A stretch of DNA of 64,000 bases from Lacrimispora indolis DSM 755 (lineage in GTDB: Bacteria > Bacillota > Clostridia > Lachnospirales > Lachnospiraceae). The position numbers and the translations under genes were made by a program. The stretch lies in the NCBI RefSeq assembly GCF_000526995.1, contig NZ_AZUI01000001.1, positions 4,320,001-4,384,000 on the forward strand, given 5' to 3'. Below, in pieces: positions 8,091 through 16,221 of this stretch (positions within the stretch are counted from its first letter, which is position 1; each line of letters starts with the position of its first letter). The notes under the pieces are model-generated. The model ran no database searches. It was not told the origin of the DNA and worked only from the letters and a program-made list of their open reading frames with translations.

Positions 8091-9611
8091 GTGAATACAC
8101 CGTTTTTTGAATTAAAGAACGTATCAAAATATTTTGCCAGGGTTGTGGCAAACAAGGACATTTCTTTTTCCGTAAATAGAGGAGAGGTGCTGGCTCTGTT
8201 AGGAGAAAACGGGGCAGGAAAAAGCACGGTTATGAAGATCCTCTATGGTCTTTACCGGGCTGATGAGGGGCAGATCTTAATGGATGGAAAAGAACAGAAG
8301 ATCACTTCCCCAAAAGACGCAATGGCTCTGGGAATTTCCATGATACAGCAGCACTTTTCCCTGGTATCCGCCCATACGGTTACGGAAAATATTATTTTAG
8401 GCAATGTAAACGGCATCATTGATTATGAAAAATGTAAAAAGGAAGTTGAAGAATTGTCGGCCCAGTATGGGTTTCGCATTCCTGTGGATGCAAAGGTGGA
8501 GGAGCTTGCAGTAGGAGTGCAGCAAAAGGTGGAGATCTTAAAAGCCCTCTATTTAAAGACAAGCCTGCTGATCATGGATGAGCCTACGGCAGTGCTGACA
8601 CCCCAGGAAGCCGATACCCTGATGGAGTTTGTAAAAGAATATACTGCCAGAGGAAATTCTGTTATCTTCATCACCCATAAGATGAAGGAGGTCATGGAGG
8701 TGGCGGACCGGATCATTGTTATGAGAGGCGGAAGGCTTACAGGAGACCTTTCAGCAAAAGATACCAATGAGGTGGAGCTGACCAGGCTGATGATGGGAAA
8801 GGAAATGGTGGCCCCGAAGCGGGAGCTGGAGGAAGGGCAGAAGGAAAGGAAGATCTGCCTGGAACTGGATTCTGTCACAGTACAGCGCAAAGGGGAACCC
8901 CCTCTTTTAAGTGATCTGTCATTCCAGATCATGGAAGGTGAGATCTTCGGAGTGGCGGGGGTGAGCGGAAACGGCCAGGAGGAGCTTTGCGAAGTAATCT
9001 GCGGAAGCTTACCAGCCACTTCCGGAAAAGTGCTTTTAAACGGACGGGACATTACCTCTGCTTCTGTAAGGGACCGGATTGATCTGGGAATCGGATACGT
9101 TCCTGTAGACCGTTACCGGGATGCCATGGTAGGAGAGATGACTCTTGCTGAAAACATGATGTTAAAAACCAGCTTTGATAAAACATGGACCGTCCATGGC
9201 TTTTTAAATAAGAAGAAACTGCAAAATGACACGCAGAAAACCATCGACGAATTTGATATCAAGGCACCGGGACCTGATGCACAGATCAAGGGCTTATCAG
9301 GAGGCAATCAGCAAAAAGTCATCCTTGCCAGGGAAGTGAGAAACGCAGGAAAGGTGCTGATCATGGACCAGCCCACCAGAGGTCTGGATTTAGGTGCCAT
9401 CAATAACATTCATAATAATATCCTGGCAGAGCGGAAAAACGGAAAAGGGATTCTTCTGGTATCCACAGAATTGTCGGAGATTTTCCAGCTTTGCGACAGG
9501 ATTGCCGTGATCTACAAAGGATCATTTATGGGAATCTATGACCATGACCAGCTTAGCACAGAACGGATCGGTCTGTTAATGGCCGGCTACAAAGAGGAGA
9601 AGGAGGCGTAA
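8091..9611 (+). CDS. Nucleoside-type ABC transporter, duplicated ATP-binding subunit (NupO/YufO-like)
   Basis: Cytoplasmic ATPase of 506 residues with two ABC domains. The first has Walker A GENGAGKST (near 36-44) and Walker B LLIMDEPT. Its signature loop is degenerate (LAVGVQQKVEIL). The second has a weaker P-loop GVSGNGQEE and a good signature LSGGNQQKV with Walker B VLIMDQPT. This asymmetry is normal for the family. GTG at 8091 is taken as start because AAAGGAGG lies seven bases upstream; the open frame back to 8046 lacks one. It is separated from the lipoprotein gene by 80 bases and from the first permease gene by three. Confidence 0.94.
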   Translation: MNTPFFELKNVSKYFARVVANKDISFSVNRGEVLALLGENGAGKSTVMKILYGLYRADEGQILMDGKEQKITSPKDAMALGISMIQQHFSLVSAHTVTENIILGNVNGIIDYEKCKKEVEELSAQYGFRIPVDAKVEELAVGVQQKVEILKALYLKTSLLIMDEPTAVLTPQEADTLMEFVKEYTARGNSVIFITHKMKEVMEVADRIIVMRGGRLTGDLSAKDTNEVELTRLMMGKEMVAPKRELEEGQKERKICLELDSVTVQRKGEPPLLSDLSFQIMEGEIFGVAGVSGNGQEELCEVICGSLPATSGKVLLNGRDITSASVRDRIDLGIGYVPVDRYRDAMVGEMTLAENMMLKTSFDKTWTVHGFLNKKKLQNDTQKTIDEFDIKAPGPDAQIKGLSGGNQQKVILAREVRNAGKVLIMDQPTRGLDLGAINNIHNNILAERKNGKGILLVSTELSEIFQLCDRIAVIYKGSFMGIYDHDQLSTERIGLLMAGYKEEKEA

Positions 9612-9614
9612 AGC

Positions 9615-10679
9615 ATGAATACAAAAATCAGGGACATGATCGTGACAAATGCTGCTGCCATCATTGCCGGCCTGCTCTTAAGCGGCCTCATGCTTATGCT
9701 GCTGCATATCAATCCGGGAGAAGTATTTGTATATTCCATTAAGACCATGTTTACGGATAAGTACACCATGGGAGAAGTGTTTTTAAAGGCAACGCCTCTT
9801 ATATTTACTGCATTGGCCTTTGCGTTTACCTTTAAGGCCAACTTATTTAACATCGGTGCCCAGGGCCAATTTTATATGGGTTCTGTTGCGGCCATTGCCC
9901 TGTCCCTGCAGCTTGACGGCAAGGTCCCCACAGCCCTTCTTTTGATCCTTGTATGCCTTACAACAGCACTGGCAGGAGGTCTTATGGGAGCTTTGATCGG
10001 GTTTTTAAAGGCGCGCTATAAAGCCAATGAATTTCTGGTCAGCATGATGTCCACTTATGTTGCTTTGGCGGTGATGAATTATTTGCTGCGTACATTTTTA
10101 AAGGAATCCAAGGGGGAATACCCCCAGACAGATGCCATATCAAGGGCAGCATGGCTTCCGGTCATTGTAAAGGGAACCAGGCTGCATATCGGATTTGTAT
10201 TGGCGGTTCTGGCTGCCATCGGAATCTGGGTGCTGCTTTATAAGACTCCTCTTGGATACCGGATCCGGGCAGTGGGAAGCAATGCTTCCGCAGCCAGGAT
10301 GTCAGGAATTGATTCAAACAAAATCTTTGTGACCGCATTTTTTATCAGCGGCGCCCTGGCAGGAGCTGCCGGATTTACAGAGGTAAACGGCGTTCAGCAT
10401 ATGCTGATCCAGGATTTTAACAGCGGAGTGGGTTCCGCCGGCTTAGGGATCGCCATACTGGCCAATGCCAATCCCATTGGAATCATTTTAGCCTCTGTAT
10501 TATTCGGGGCGCTGGGCGTCATGGGAAATCTCATGGGGCGAATGCCAGGGGTCAATGTTCCTGCAAGCATTGTTGATCTGATGCAGGGATTTGTCATGCT
10601 GTTCGTTATCATATCCTATTTCTTCCGGCATTATCTGGAAAACAGGAGAGAGAAGCGCAGGCTTCAGAAAGGAGCGTGA
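9615..10679 (+). CDS. Nucleoside-type ABC transporter permease 1 (NupP/YufP-like)
   Basis: Integral membrane subunit, 354 residues, about eight to ten membrane segments. It belongs to the BPD_transp_2 (branched-chain/sugar/nucleoside permease) family. Characteristic words are FKANLFNIGAQGQFYMG near residue 75, and the cytoplasmic coupling loop RIRAVGSNASAARMSGID near 215-232. A basic tail ends the protein (RREKRRLQKGA). It is preceded by the ATPase and overlaps the second permease gene region, so a heterodimeric pore is expected. Confidence 0.94.
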   Translation: MNTKIRDMIVTNAAAIIAGLLLSGLMLMLLHINPGEVFVYSIKTMFTDKYTMGEVFLKATPLIFTALAFAFTFKANLFNIGAQGQFYMGSVAAIALSLQLDGKVPTALLLILVCLTTALAGGLMGALIGFLKARYKANEFLVSMMSTYVALAVMNYLLRTFLKESKGEYPQTDAISRAAWLPVIVKGTRLHIGFVLAVLAAIGIWVLLYKTPLGYRIRAVGSNASAARMSGIDSNKIFVTAFFISGALAGAAGFTEVNGVQHMLIQDFNSGVGSAGLGIAILANANPIGIILASVLFGALGVMGNLMGRMPGVNVPASIVDLMQGFVMLFVIISYFFRHYLENRREKRRLQKGA

Positions 10680-10687
10680 GACAGGTT

Positions 10688-11605
10688 ATGATCATAAGCT
10701 TATTAAAACGTGCATTGATGATGAGTACACCCCTGCTGTTTGGCTCCATTGCGGAAGTGATCGCGGAGCGTTCGGGCATGATGGTTACTGCCATTGAAGG
10801 GATATTCCTCATGGGAGCCTGGGGTGGATTTGTGGGAACCTATTTGACTGGCAGTGCATTTATCGGTATCCTTGCTGCGATTCTTTCAGGGCTTGTGGCT
10901 GCAGCTGTTTATGGCGTAGTATGTATTTATTTGAAGCAGCATCAGGTTGTAACAGGTACCGCCATTAATGTGCTGGCAGCGGGAATCTGCACCTATTTGC
11001 AGAGGGTATTGTTCGGCGTTCCCACCACTCCTCTTAAAATCAGCCCTCTGCCTGAGATTGCAATCCCCTTTCTCAGTCAGATCCCTGTCATGGGACCGGT
11101 GTTTTTCCGGCAGAATGTGTTGACCTATGTGGTGTATCTCCTCATTCCTGCTTCCTATTTCCTTTTATTTAAGACGTCCTTTGGGCTGACCATCCGTTCT
11201 ACCGGGGAAAATCCGGAAGCAGTGGATGTGGCCGGTATCAATGTGAATGCGGTCCGGTTCTTTACCGTTCTTTTGGCCGGAGTTATGGGAGGAATTGCAG
11301 GCGCATTTTACTCTGTGGGATATTTGGGAATGTTCACCACTAATATTATCGGCGGCAGGGGCTGGATCGCATTTGCCATATGCTTTTTAGGCAACTGGAA
11401 TCCAAAAGGAGCTGTTGCAGGAACCGTGGTATTCGGGCTGACAGAAGCCATCGCCATTTATATGCAGTCCGTGGGAGGCGGAAGCTATTTCCCCAACGAA
11501 TTATTCATTGCCATGCCTTATCTCCTGACCATTGTGCTGACCGTGTCCAGAAGGAATTTTAATGTGCCGGCAAAACTGGGAGTCGCATACAGCAAAGAAA
11601 ACTAA
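10688..11605 (+). CDS. Nucleoside-type ABC transporter permease 2 (NupQ/YufQ-like)
   Basis: Second BPD_transp_2 permease, 305 residues. It opens MIISLLKRALMMSTPLLFG and has IAERSGMMVTAIEGIFLMGA near residue 25, as in NupQ-type proteins. The coupling loop is TIRSTGENPEAVDVAGINV near 175. The start is uncertain. GTG at 10676 overlaps the previous stop but is only one base from GGAG. ATG at 10688 is 13 bases from it and aligns better with the usual N-terminus. It is the last gene of the operon; a terminator follows. Confidence 0.92.
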   Translation: MIISLLKRALMMSTPLLFGSIAEVIAERSGMMVTAIEGIFLMGAWGGFVGTYLTGSAFIGILAAILSGLVAAAVYGVVCIYLKQHQVVTGTAINVLAAGICTYLQRVLFGVPTTPLKISPLPEIAIPFLSQIPVMGPVFFRQNVLTYVVYLLIPASYFLLFKTSFGLTIRSTGENPEAVDVAGINVNAVRFFTVLLAGVMGGIAGAFYSVGYLGMFTTNIIGGRGWIAFAICFLGNWNPKGAVAGTVVFGLTEAIAIYMQSVGGGSYFPNELFIAMPYLLTIVLTVSRRNFNVPAKLGVAYSKEN

Positions 11606-11649
11606 GGCTGAAAGAAAGACATCTTATAGTATAAAAATATGAAAAAAAC

Positions 11650-11705
11650 AGGCATTTCCTGACCAGTGTGTTCCACCCATACTGCCTCAGGAGGTGCCTT
11701 TTTTC
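11650..11705 (+). terminator. Terminator after the BMP-type ABC operon
   Basis: AGGCA and TCCTGA pair with TCAGGA and TGCCT across a 24-base loop, with small internal loops. Six T's follow (11699-11704). Confidence 0.65.
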
Positions 11706-11786
11706 CATTTTCTGGAAGAAATAAAAGGCTGTCTGTCAGCAGTTACATGATATCTGGACGAAATTGAAATTTCTACGAAATTGTTC

Positions 11787-11870
11787 TTGCTATTTCCACG
11801 TAAATGTACTAGAATTAAACCATAAGTGGAGGAAAGTGGTGCAAAGTGGTAGAAAATGGTGGGATAGTGG
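11787..11870 (+). promoter_or_regulatory. mraZ promoter and MraZ operator array
   Basis: TTGCTA (11787-11792) and TAGAAT (11810-11815), 17 bases apart, form the promoter. Immediately after are five GTGG/ATGG cores at 11826, 11836, 11846, 11856 and 11867, mostly within AAAGTGG words. The spacing is 10, 10, 10 and 11 bases. MraZ is known to bind direct repeats of this type in front of its own operon, so this is probably its autoregulatory operator. The rest of the 300-base gap before mraZ holds only the terminator above. Confidence 0.8.
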
Positions 11871-11906
11871 TCCAAAACCCTACCAATGTACAAGCAGGTG
11901 ATTGGT

Positions 11907-12332
11907 ATGTTCATGGGTGAATACAATCATACGGTCGATGCAAAGGGACGTCTTATTGTCCCGTCGAAGTTCAGAGAGCAGCTGGGAGAAGAATTCGTTG
12001 TGACGAAGGGACTAGATGGCTGTTTATTTGTGTATGATAACAATGAGTGGATCACCCTGGAAAATAAGCTGAAAAGCCTGCCCCTGACCAACACCAATGC
12101 CAGAAAGTTTTCCAGGTTCTTTCTGGCCGGAGCAACCACCTGTGAAGTGGACAAGCAGGGAAGGATTCTACTTCCGTCAGTCTTAAGAGAGCATGCGGGG
12201 ATTGACAAGGATGCAGTTCTCGTGGGAGTGGGAAGCCGTATTGAAATCTGGAGCAAGGATGCATGGATAGCAGCCAATACCTATGAAGATATGGAAGAAA
12301 TCGCGGAAGCTATGGAAGGACTTGGTATATGA
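11907..12332 (+). CDS. mraZ: Transcriptional regulator MraZ
   Basis: DNA-binding regulator of the division/cell-wall cluster, 141 residues. It has two AbrB-like halves, each with the MraZ signature Dx[17 protein letters not shown] near residues 10-23 and [14 protein letters not shown] near 88-101. It forms oligomeric rings that bind spaced GTGG repeats, as found just upstream. I chose the ATG at 11907 (MFMGEYNHT) to match the family; AGGTGA lies upstream. Its stop overlaps the rsmH start (ATGA). Confidence 0.96.
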   Translation: MFMGEYNHTVDAKGRLIVPSKFREQLGEEFVVTKGLDGCLFVYDNNEWITLENKLKSLPLTNTNARKFSRFFLAGATTCEVDKQGRILLPSVLREHAGIDKDAVLVGVGSRIEIWSKDAWIAANTYEDMEEIAEAMEGLGI

Positions 12333-13267
12333 TGTTTGAACACAAGTCAGTGCTGCTTTATGAGACCATTGACAGCCTGAATGTAAAGCCAGACGGAATC
12401 TATGTAGATGGAACGCTGGGAGGCGGCGGACATGCTTTGGAAGTGTGTAAGCGCCTGGGAACTTACGGAAGATTAATCGGAATTGATCAGGATGGGGATG
12501 CTATTTCAGCAGCCACAGAACGGTTGAAGGCTTATGAAGATAAGGTGACAGTCGTAAGAAGCAATTACGAAAATATACAAACGGTATTAAAGGATTTGGA
12601 AATAGAAAGGGTGGACGGAATTTACCTAGACCTTGGGGTATCCTCTTTTCAGCTTGACATGCGGGAAAGAGGATTTACCTACAGGGAAGATGATGCGCCT
12701 TTGGACATGCGGATGGATCAGAGGAATGAACAGACGGCGGCTGATATCATCAATACCTACAGTGAATTTGACTTATACCGGATCATACGGGATTATGGTG
12801 AGGATAAGTTTGCAAAGAATATTGCAAAGCACATTGTAAGGGCCAGGCAGGTAAAGCCCATTGAGACAACAGGAGAATTAACGGAAATCATCAAGGGAGC
12901 GATCCCTGCCAAGATAAGAGCAGTGGGGGGACACCCCTCCAAACGGACATTTCAGGCTATACGGATCGAGCTGAATAAGGAACTGGAGGTTTTAAGCAAG
13001 TCCCTTGATACTATGATTGATTTGTTAAATCCGGGAGGACGGCTGTCCATTATCACCTTTCATTCCCTGGAAGACAGGATGGTGAAGACGAGCTTTAAGA
13101 CCAATGAAGACCCATGCATTTGCCCAAGGAATTTTCCTGTCTGTGTCTGCGGAAGGAAGAGCAAAGGCAAGGTCATTACAAGAAAGCCTATTATACCGTC
13201 AGAAGAAGAGATAGAAGAAAACAAACGTTCAAAGAGTTCAAAGCTTCGTGTATTTGAACGGATTTAA
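12329..13267 (+). CDS. rsmH: 16S rRNA (cytosine-1402-N4)-methyltransferase
   Basis: SAM-dependent methyltransferase RsmH (MraW), 312 residues, modifying C1402 of 16S rRNA in the decoding centre. It starts [13 protein letters not shown]. The SAM-binding motif is [12 protein letters not shown] near residues 25-36. [10 protein letters not shown] lies near 100, with [17 protein letters not shown] after it. [15 protein letters not shown] lies near 238-252. The length matches the family. Its start overlaps the mraZ stop by four bases. The region downstream is unusually rich in inverted repeats. Confidence 0.97.
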   Translation: MMFEHKSVLLYETIDSLNVKPDGIYVDGTLGGGGHALEVCKRLGTYGRLIGIDQDGDAISAATERLKAYEDKVTVVRSNYENIQTVLKDLEIERVDGIYLDLGVSSFQLDMRERGFTYREDDAPLDMRMDQRNEQTAADIINTYSEFDLYRIIRDYGEDKFAKNIAKHIVRARQVKPIETTGELTEIIKGAIPAKIRAVGGHPSKRTFQAIRIELNKELEVLSKSLDTMIDLLNPGGRLSIITFHSLEDRMVKTSFKTNEDPCICPRNFPVCVCGRKSKGKVITRKPIIPSEEEIEENKRSKSSKLRVFERI

Positions 13268-13274
13268 CCTCATT

Positions 13275-13444
13275 AAGTAAGACCCTCATTTCCAAGTAGG
13301 AAAGGCATAAATGGCGGGCAGGAACTTACTTGTGTCAGAATAGGGGCAAGCCCCAACTGACAAGCAGCAATTGCAGCTATGAGATTATGCCCGGTGAAGC
13401 TGGGCACACTGTGAGCAAGTAGCAAAGCGGATTGCGAATATCCG
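13275..13444 (+). ncRNA. Candidate structured RNA / leader between rsmH and ftsL
   Basis: Inverted repeats fill this gap. An enclosing stem AAGTAAG (13275-13281)/CTTACTT (13325-13331) holds TTTCC/GGAAA (13289-13293, 13299-13303). TGTCAG (13333-13338)/CTGACA (13357-13362) holds GGGG/CCCC with a CAAG loop. A near-palindrome lies at 13364-13379, TGCCC/GGGCA at 13388-13406, and CGGAT/ATCCG at 13428-13444. No ORF or clear terminator lies here. It could be a cis-regulatory leader, a processed RNA, or a repeat element. I match it to no named RNA family. Confidence 0.4.
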
Positions 13445-13467
13445 ATAAACAAAGGGAGGAAGAGAGA

Positions 13468-13950
13468 GTGGCTGCAAGAAAAAATATGCGTTCCTATGGG
13501 AATTCCACTTACGTACAGGGAAACACTGTTCGTAAATCCATGCCGGTTGAATTGCCGGTCCATACACCGGAAGAAAAACGTCGTCCATCAGTTAACCATC
13601 AGGTCAGAAGAAACCGTGAAAAAGCCTTGCAGATGGATTTGCCTTATGTGGTCATGCTGACCGTTGCTGCGGTCTGCACCCTCTGTCTGTGCGTAAATTA
13701 TCTGCATTTGCAGTCCTCTATTACAGCCAATATTCATGGCATTGAGCTTTTAGAAGCAAAACTGGAACATTTGAAAACTGAAAATGATGCATTGGAAATG
13801 AACATCAACACTTCCGTCGATTTAGATCATGTGTACAAAGTGGCTACTGAGGAACTTGGTATGGTCTATGCGAATAAAGATCAGATCCTTCACTATGATA
13901 AGACGGAAAGTGAGTATGTAAGACAGAATGAGGATATCCCGAAACACTAA
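13468..13950 (+). CDS. ftsL: Cell-division protein, FtsL-like
   Basis: A 160-residue bitopic membrane protein in the FtsL position of the cluster. A basic cytoplasmic region of about 60 residues is followed by a membrane helix (about residues 62-85, LPYVVMLTVAAVCTLCLCVN). After it comes an extracytoplasmic coiled coil (IELLEAKLEHLKTENDALEM). GTG at 13468 is preferred, with AGGGAGG upstream; the frame is open from a TTG at 13432. FtsL proteins diverge quickly, so the call rests on topology and position. It is expected to pair with DivIB and hold the septal PBP. Its end overlaps the PBP gene by 23 bases. Confidence 0.8.
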   Translation: MAARKNMRSYGNSTYVQGNTVRKSMPVELPVHTPEEKRRPSVNHQVRRNREKALQMDLPYVVMLTVAAVCTLCLCVNYLHLQSSITANIHGIELLEAKLEHLKTENDALEMNINTSVDLDHVYKVATEELGMVYANKDQILHYDKTESEYVRQNEDIPKH

Positions 13951-16147
13951 CAAAATCAGAAATAAAAAGAGTAAGGTATTTCCCCGTTATATGCAGGAAA
14001 AGCTGGCGATTACTGTTCTGGTAATTACGCTGGCTTTGTTTGCATTAGTTATGACCCTGTATAATCTGATGACAAATAAAAAGGAAGATTACAACCAGAT
14101 CGTGCTGTCTCAGCAGGAATATGACAGCCGTACCATTCCCTTTAAGCGCGGGGACATCATGGACAGGAATGGGACCTATCTGGCAACCAGTGAAAAGGTA
14201 TATAACTTGATCCTGGATCCAAAACAGATCATGTCAGACCAGGAAGCTTTTCTGGAGCCGACCATAACAGCCTTAACCGATTGCTTTGGCTATGACCGGA
14301 CAGAGATCATGAATCTGATTCAGGAAAAGAAAGATAAACAGTATGTGCGCTATGCAAAGCAGCTTACTTATGACGATAAAGAAAAATATGAAAAGTACAA
14401 GAAGGATCAGTCAGAAACACTGAAAAAAGGCGGGAAGGCCATTAAGGGAATCTGGTTTGAGGATGAGTACAAACGAGTGTATCCCTATAACTCCATGGGC
14501 TGCAACGTCATTGGCTTTGCCAATGGGGATGGCATGGATGGAACAGGAGGGATCGAACAGTTCTATAATACGACCCTTATGGGAACCAACGGAAGAGAAT
14601 ACGGCTATTTAAATGACGACTCCAATTTGGAGAGAGTCATAAAGCCTGCTTCCAACGGCAATACCGTGGTTTCTACCATGGATGCCAACATTCAGAAGAT
14701 CGTTGAGAAATACATCAGTGAATGGGAGCAGACGACAGGAAGCAAACGTGTTGGTGTAATCGTTATGGATCCTAATAACGGTGAGGTCCTGGCTATGGCA
14801 AATGACAAGGCTTTTGATTTAAACAATCCCAGGACATTAAGGCCGGAGTACACCGATGAGGTGCTGCGCCAGCTTGGGATCAAGGAAGCCATGGATGATT
14901 ACAAGAGAAAGAATAAAGATGCCCAGCCTTTGACAGAAGCAAATGTTTCCCAGCATTACAGCAATGAGGAAATCATGTCCCTGGGGACCCAGGTGGCCTG
15001 GAACCAGACCTGGCGTAATTTCTGCATCAGCGACGGATTCGAGCCGGGGTCAACGGAAAAGATATTTACCGTGTCAGCTGCCCTGGAAGAGGGGGCTATT
15101 ACCGGAAAGGAAACTTATGAGTGCAACAAATTCCTTGAGGTGGGAGGACATAAGATCAACTGCGTCAGCAGGTATGGACATGGCCTTATCACTGTGGAAG
15201 AAGGCCTGATGAAATCCTGCAACGTGGTCATGATGCGGATCGCCCAGCAGATGGGAAAAGAAAAATTCTACAAGTATCAGCAGATCTTTGGTTTCGGTTC
15301 CAAGACCGGGATCGATCTGCCGGGAGAGGCGGACAACAAGACTTTGGTCTATACCCAGAATACCGCAGGACCTACAGATCTTGCGACCAACGCCTTTGGA
15401 CAAAATTTCAGTTCTACCATGATCCAGATGGCTGCCGCCTATTGTTCCGTAATTAACGGAGGCTCCTATTATGAGCCTCATGTGGTGAAGCAGATCCTTA
15501 ATGAGCAGGGTTCCGTCATAAAGAAGGTCGAACCGGTCCTGGTCAGGGAAACAGTATCCGAATCCACTACCAAGTTCATCAATGAAGCACTGTTTAAGAC
15601 CGTCAATGCGCCGGGAGGAACCGGAGGAGCCGCAAAGGTGGTGGGATATAAAGTTGCCGGGAAAACTGGCACTGCAGAGAAGATTCCCCGTGATAAGACC
15701 AATTACGTGGTATCCTTCTGCGGATACGCTCCATCGGATAATCCTCAGGTTCTGGTTTACGTTGTAGTTGACGAACCTCATGTGGAGGATCAGCCTCACA
15801 GTACCTATGCCAGTGAGATTTTTGAAAAGATCATGACTGAAATCCTTCCTTATTTAAATGTATTTCCGGATACAGATACGGAATCCTCACCGCTGCCGGA
15901 TGAGGCGGCAAAGCTTCCGGATCAGGAAGGCATAACCAGTGAGACGGAAAGCGCTTCCCAGGGAGATACCCCATCAGAAGAATCAGGCACAGAAGAAACT
16001 ACCAGTGAAGTTCCTACCATGGAAGACGGAACTCCGGTTCCGGATGAGTATTTAAATCCTTCTGAAGAATACGTTAACAGGGAAGAAGGAGATGATGATT
16101 CCAATCTCCCGGCAGCGCTGCCCTCCGAAGAGACTACAGCACAATAA
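13928..16147 (+). CDS. Class B penicillin-binding protein (FtsI/PBP2-like transpeptidase)
   Basis: Septal peptidoglycan transpeptidase, 739 residues. A basic N-terminus and membrane anchor (about 25-48) are followed by the PBP dimerisation domain. The transpeptidase motifs are complete: S375-T-E-K378, S430-C-N432 and K579-T-G581. The last roughly 90 residues form an acidic Ser/Thr/Glu/Pro-rich tail without PASTA repeats, which is longer than usual. The start overlaps ftsL and lacks a strong ribosome site, suggesting coupled translation. It is immediately followed by a second class B PBP; the present one is the likelier vegetative enzyme (inference). Confidence 0.93.
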   Translation: MRISRNTNKIRNKKSKVFPRYMQEKLAITVLVITLALFALVMTLYNLMTNKKEDYNQIVLSQQEYDSRTIPFKRGDIMDRNGTYLATSEKVYNLILDPKQIMSDQEAFLEPTITALTDCFGYDRTEIMNLIQEKKDKQYVRYAKQLTYDDKEKYEKYKKDQSETLKKGGKAIKGIWFEDEYKRVYPYNSMGCNVIGFANGDGMDGTGGIEQFYNTTLMGTNGREYGYLNDDSNLERVIKPASNGNTVVSTMDANIQKIVEKYISEWEQTTGSKRVGVIVMDPNNGEVLAMANDKAFDLNNPRTLRPEYTDEVLRQLGIKEAMDDYKRKNKDAQPLTEANVSQHYSNEEIMSLGTQVAWNQTWRNFCISDGFEPGSTEKIFTVSAALEEGAITGKETYECNKFLEVGGHKINCVSRYGHGLITVEEGLMKSCNVVMMRIAQQMGKEKFYKYQQIFGFGSKTGIDLPGEADNKTLVYTQNTAGPTDLATNAFGQNFSSTMIQMAAAYCSVINGGSYYEPHVVKQILNEQGSVIKKVEPVLVRETVSESTTKFINEALFKTVNAPGGTGGAAKVVGYKVAGKTGTAEKIPRDKTNYVVSFCGYAPSDNPQVLVYVVVDEPHVEDQPHSTYASEIFEKIMTEILPYLNVFPDTDTESSPLPDEAAKLPDQEGITSETESASQGDTPSEESGTEETTSEVPTMEDGTPVPDEYLNPSEEYVNREEGDDDSNLPAALPSEETTAQ

Positions 16148-16221
16148 GGAACTTTTTTCAAAGAACTCATAAAAACTCCGGAAATTCATATACTGTAGAA
16201 ATAATGGTGATGGAGCAGTGC

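Noticed and set aside
15074..15799. 241-codon minus-strand ORF opposite the first PBP
   Set aside because: It lies wholly inside a well-supported PBP gene, has no ribosome site, and its protein has no family features.
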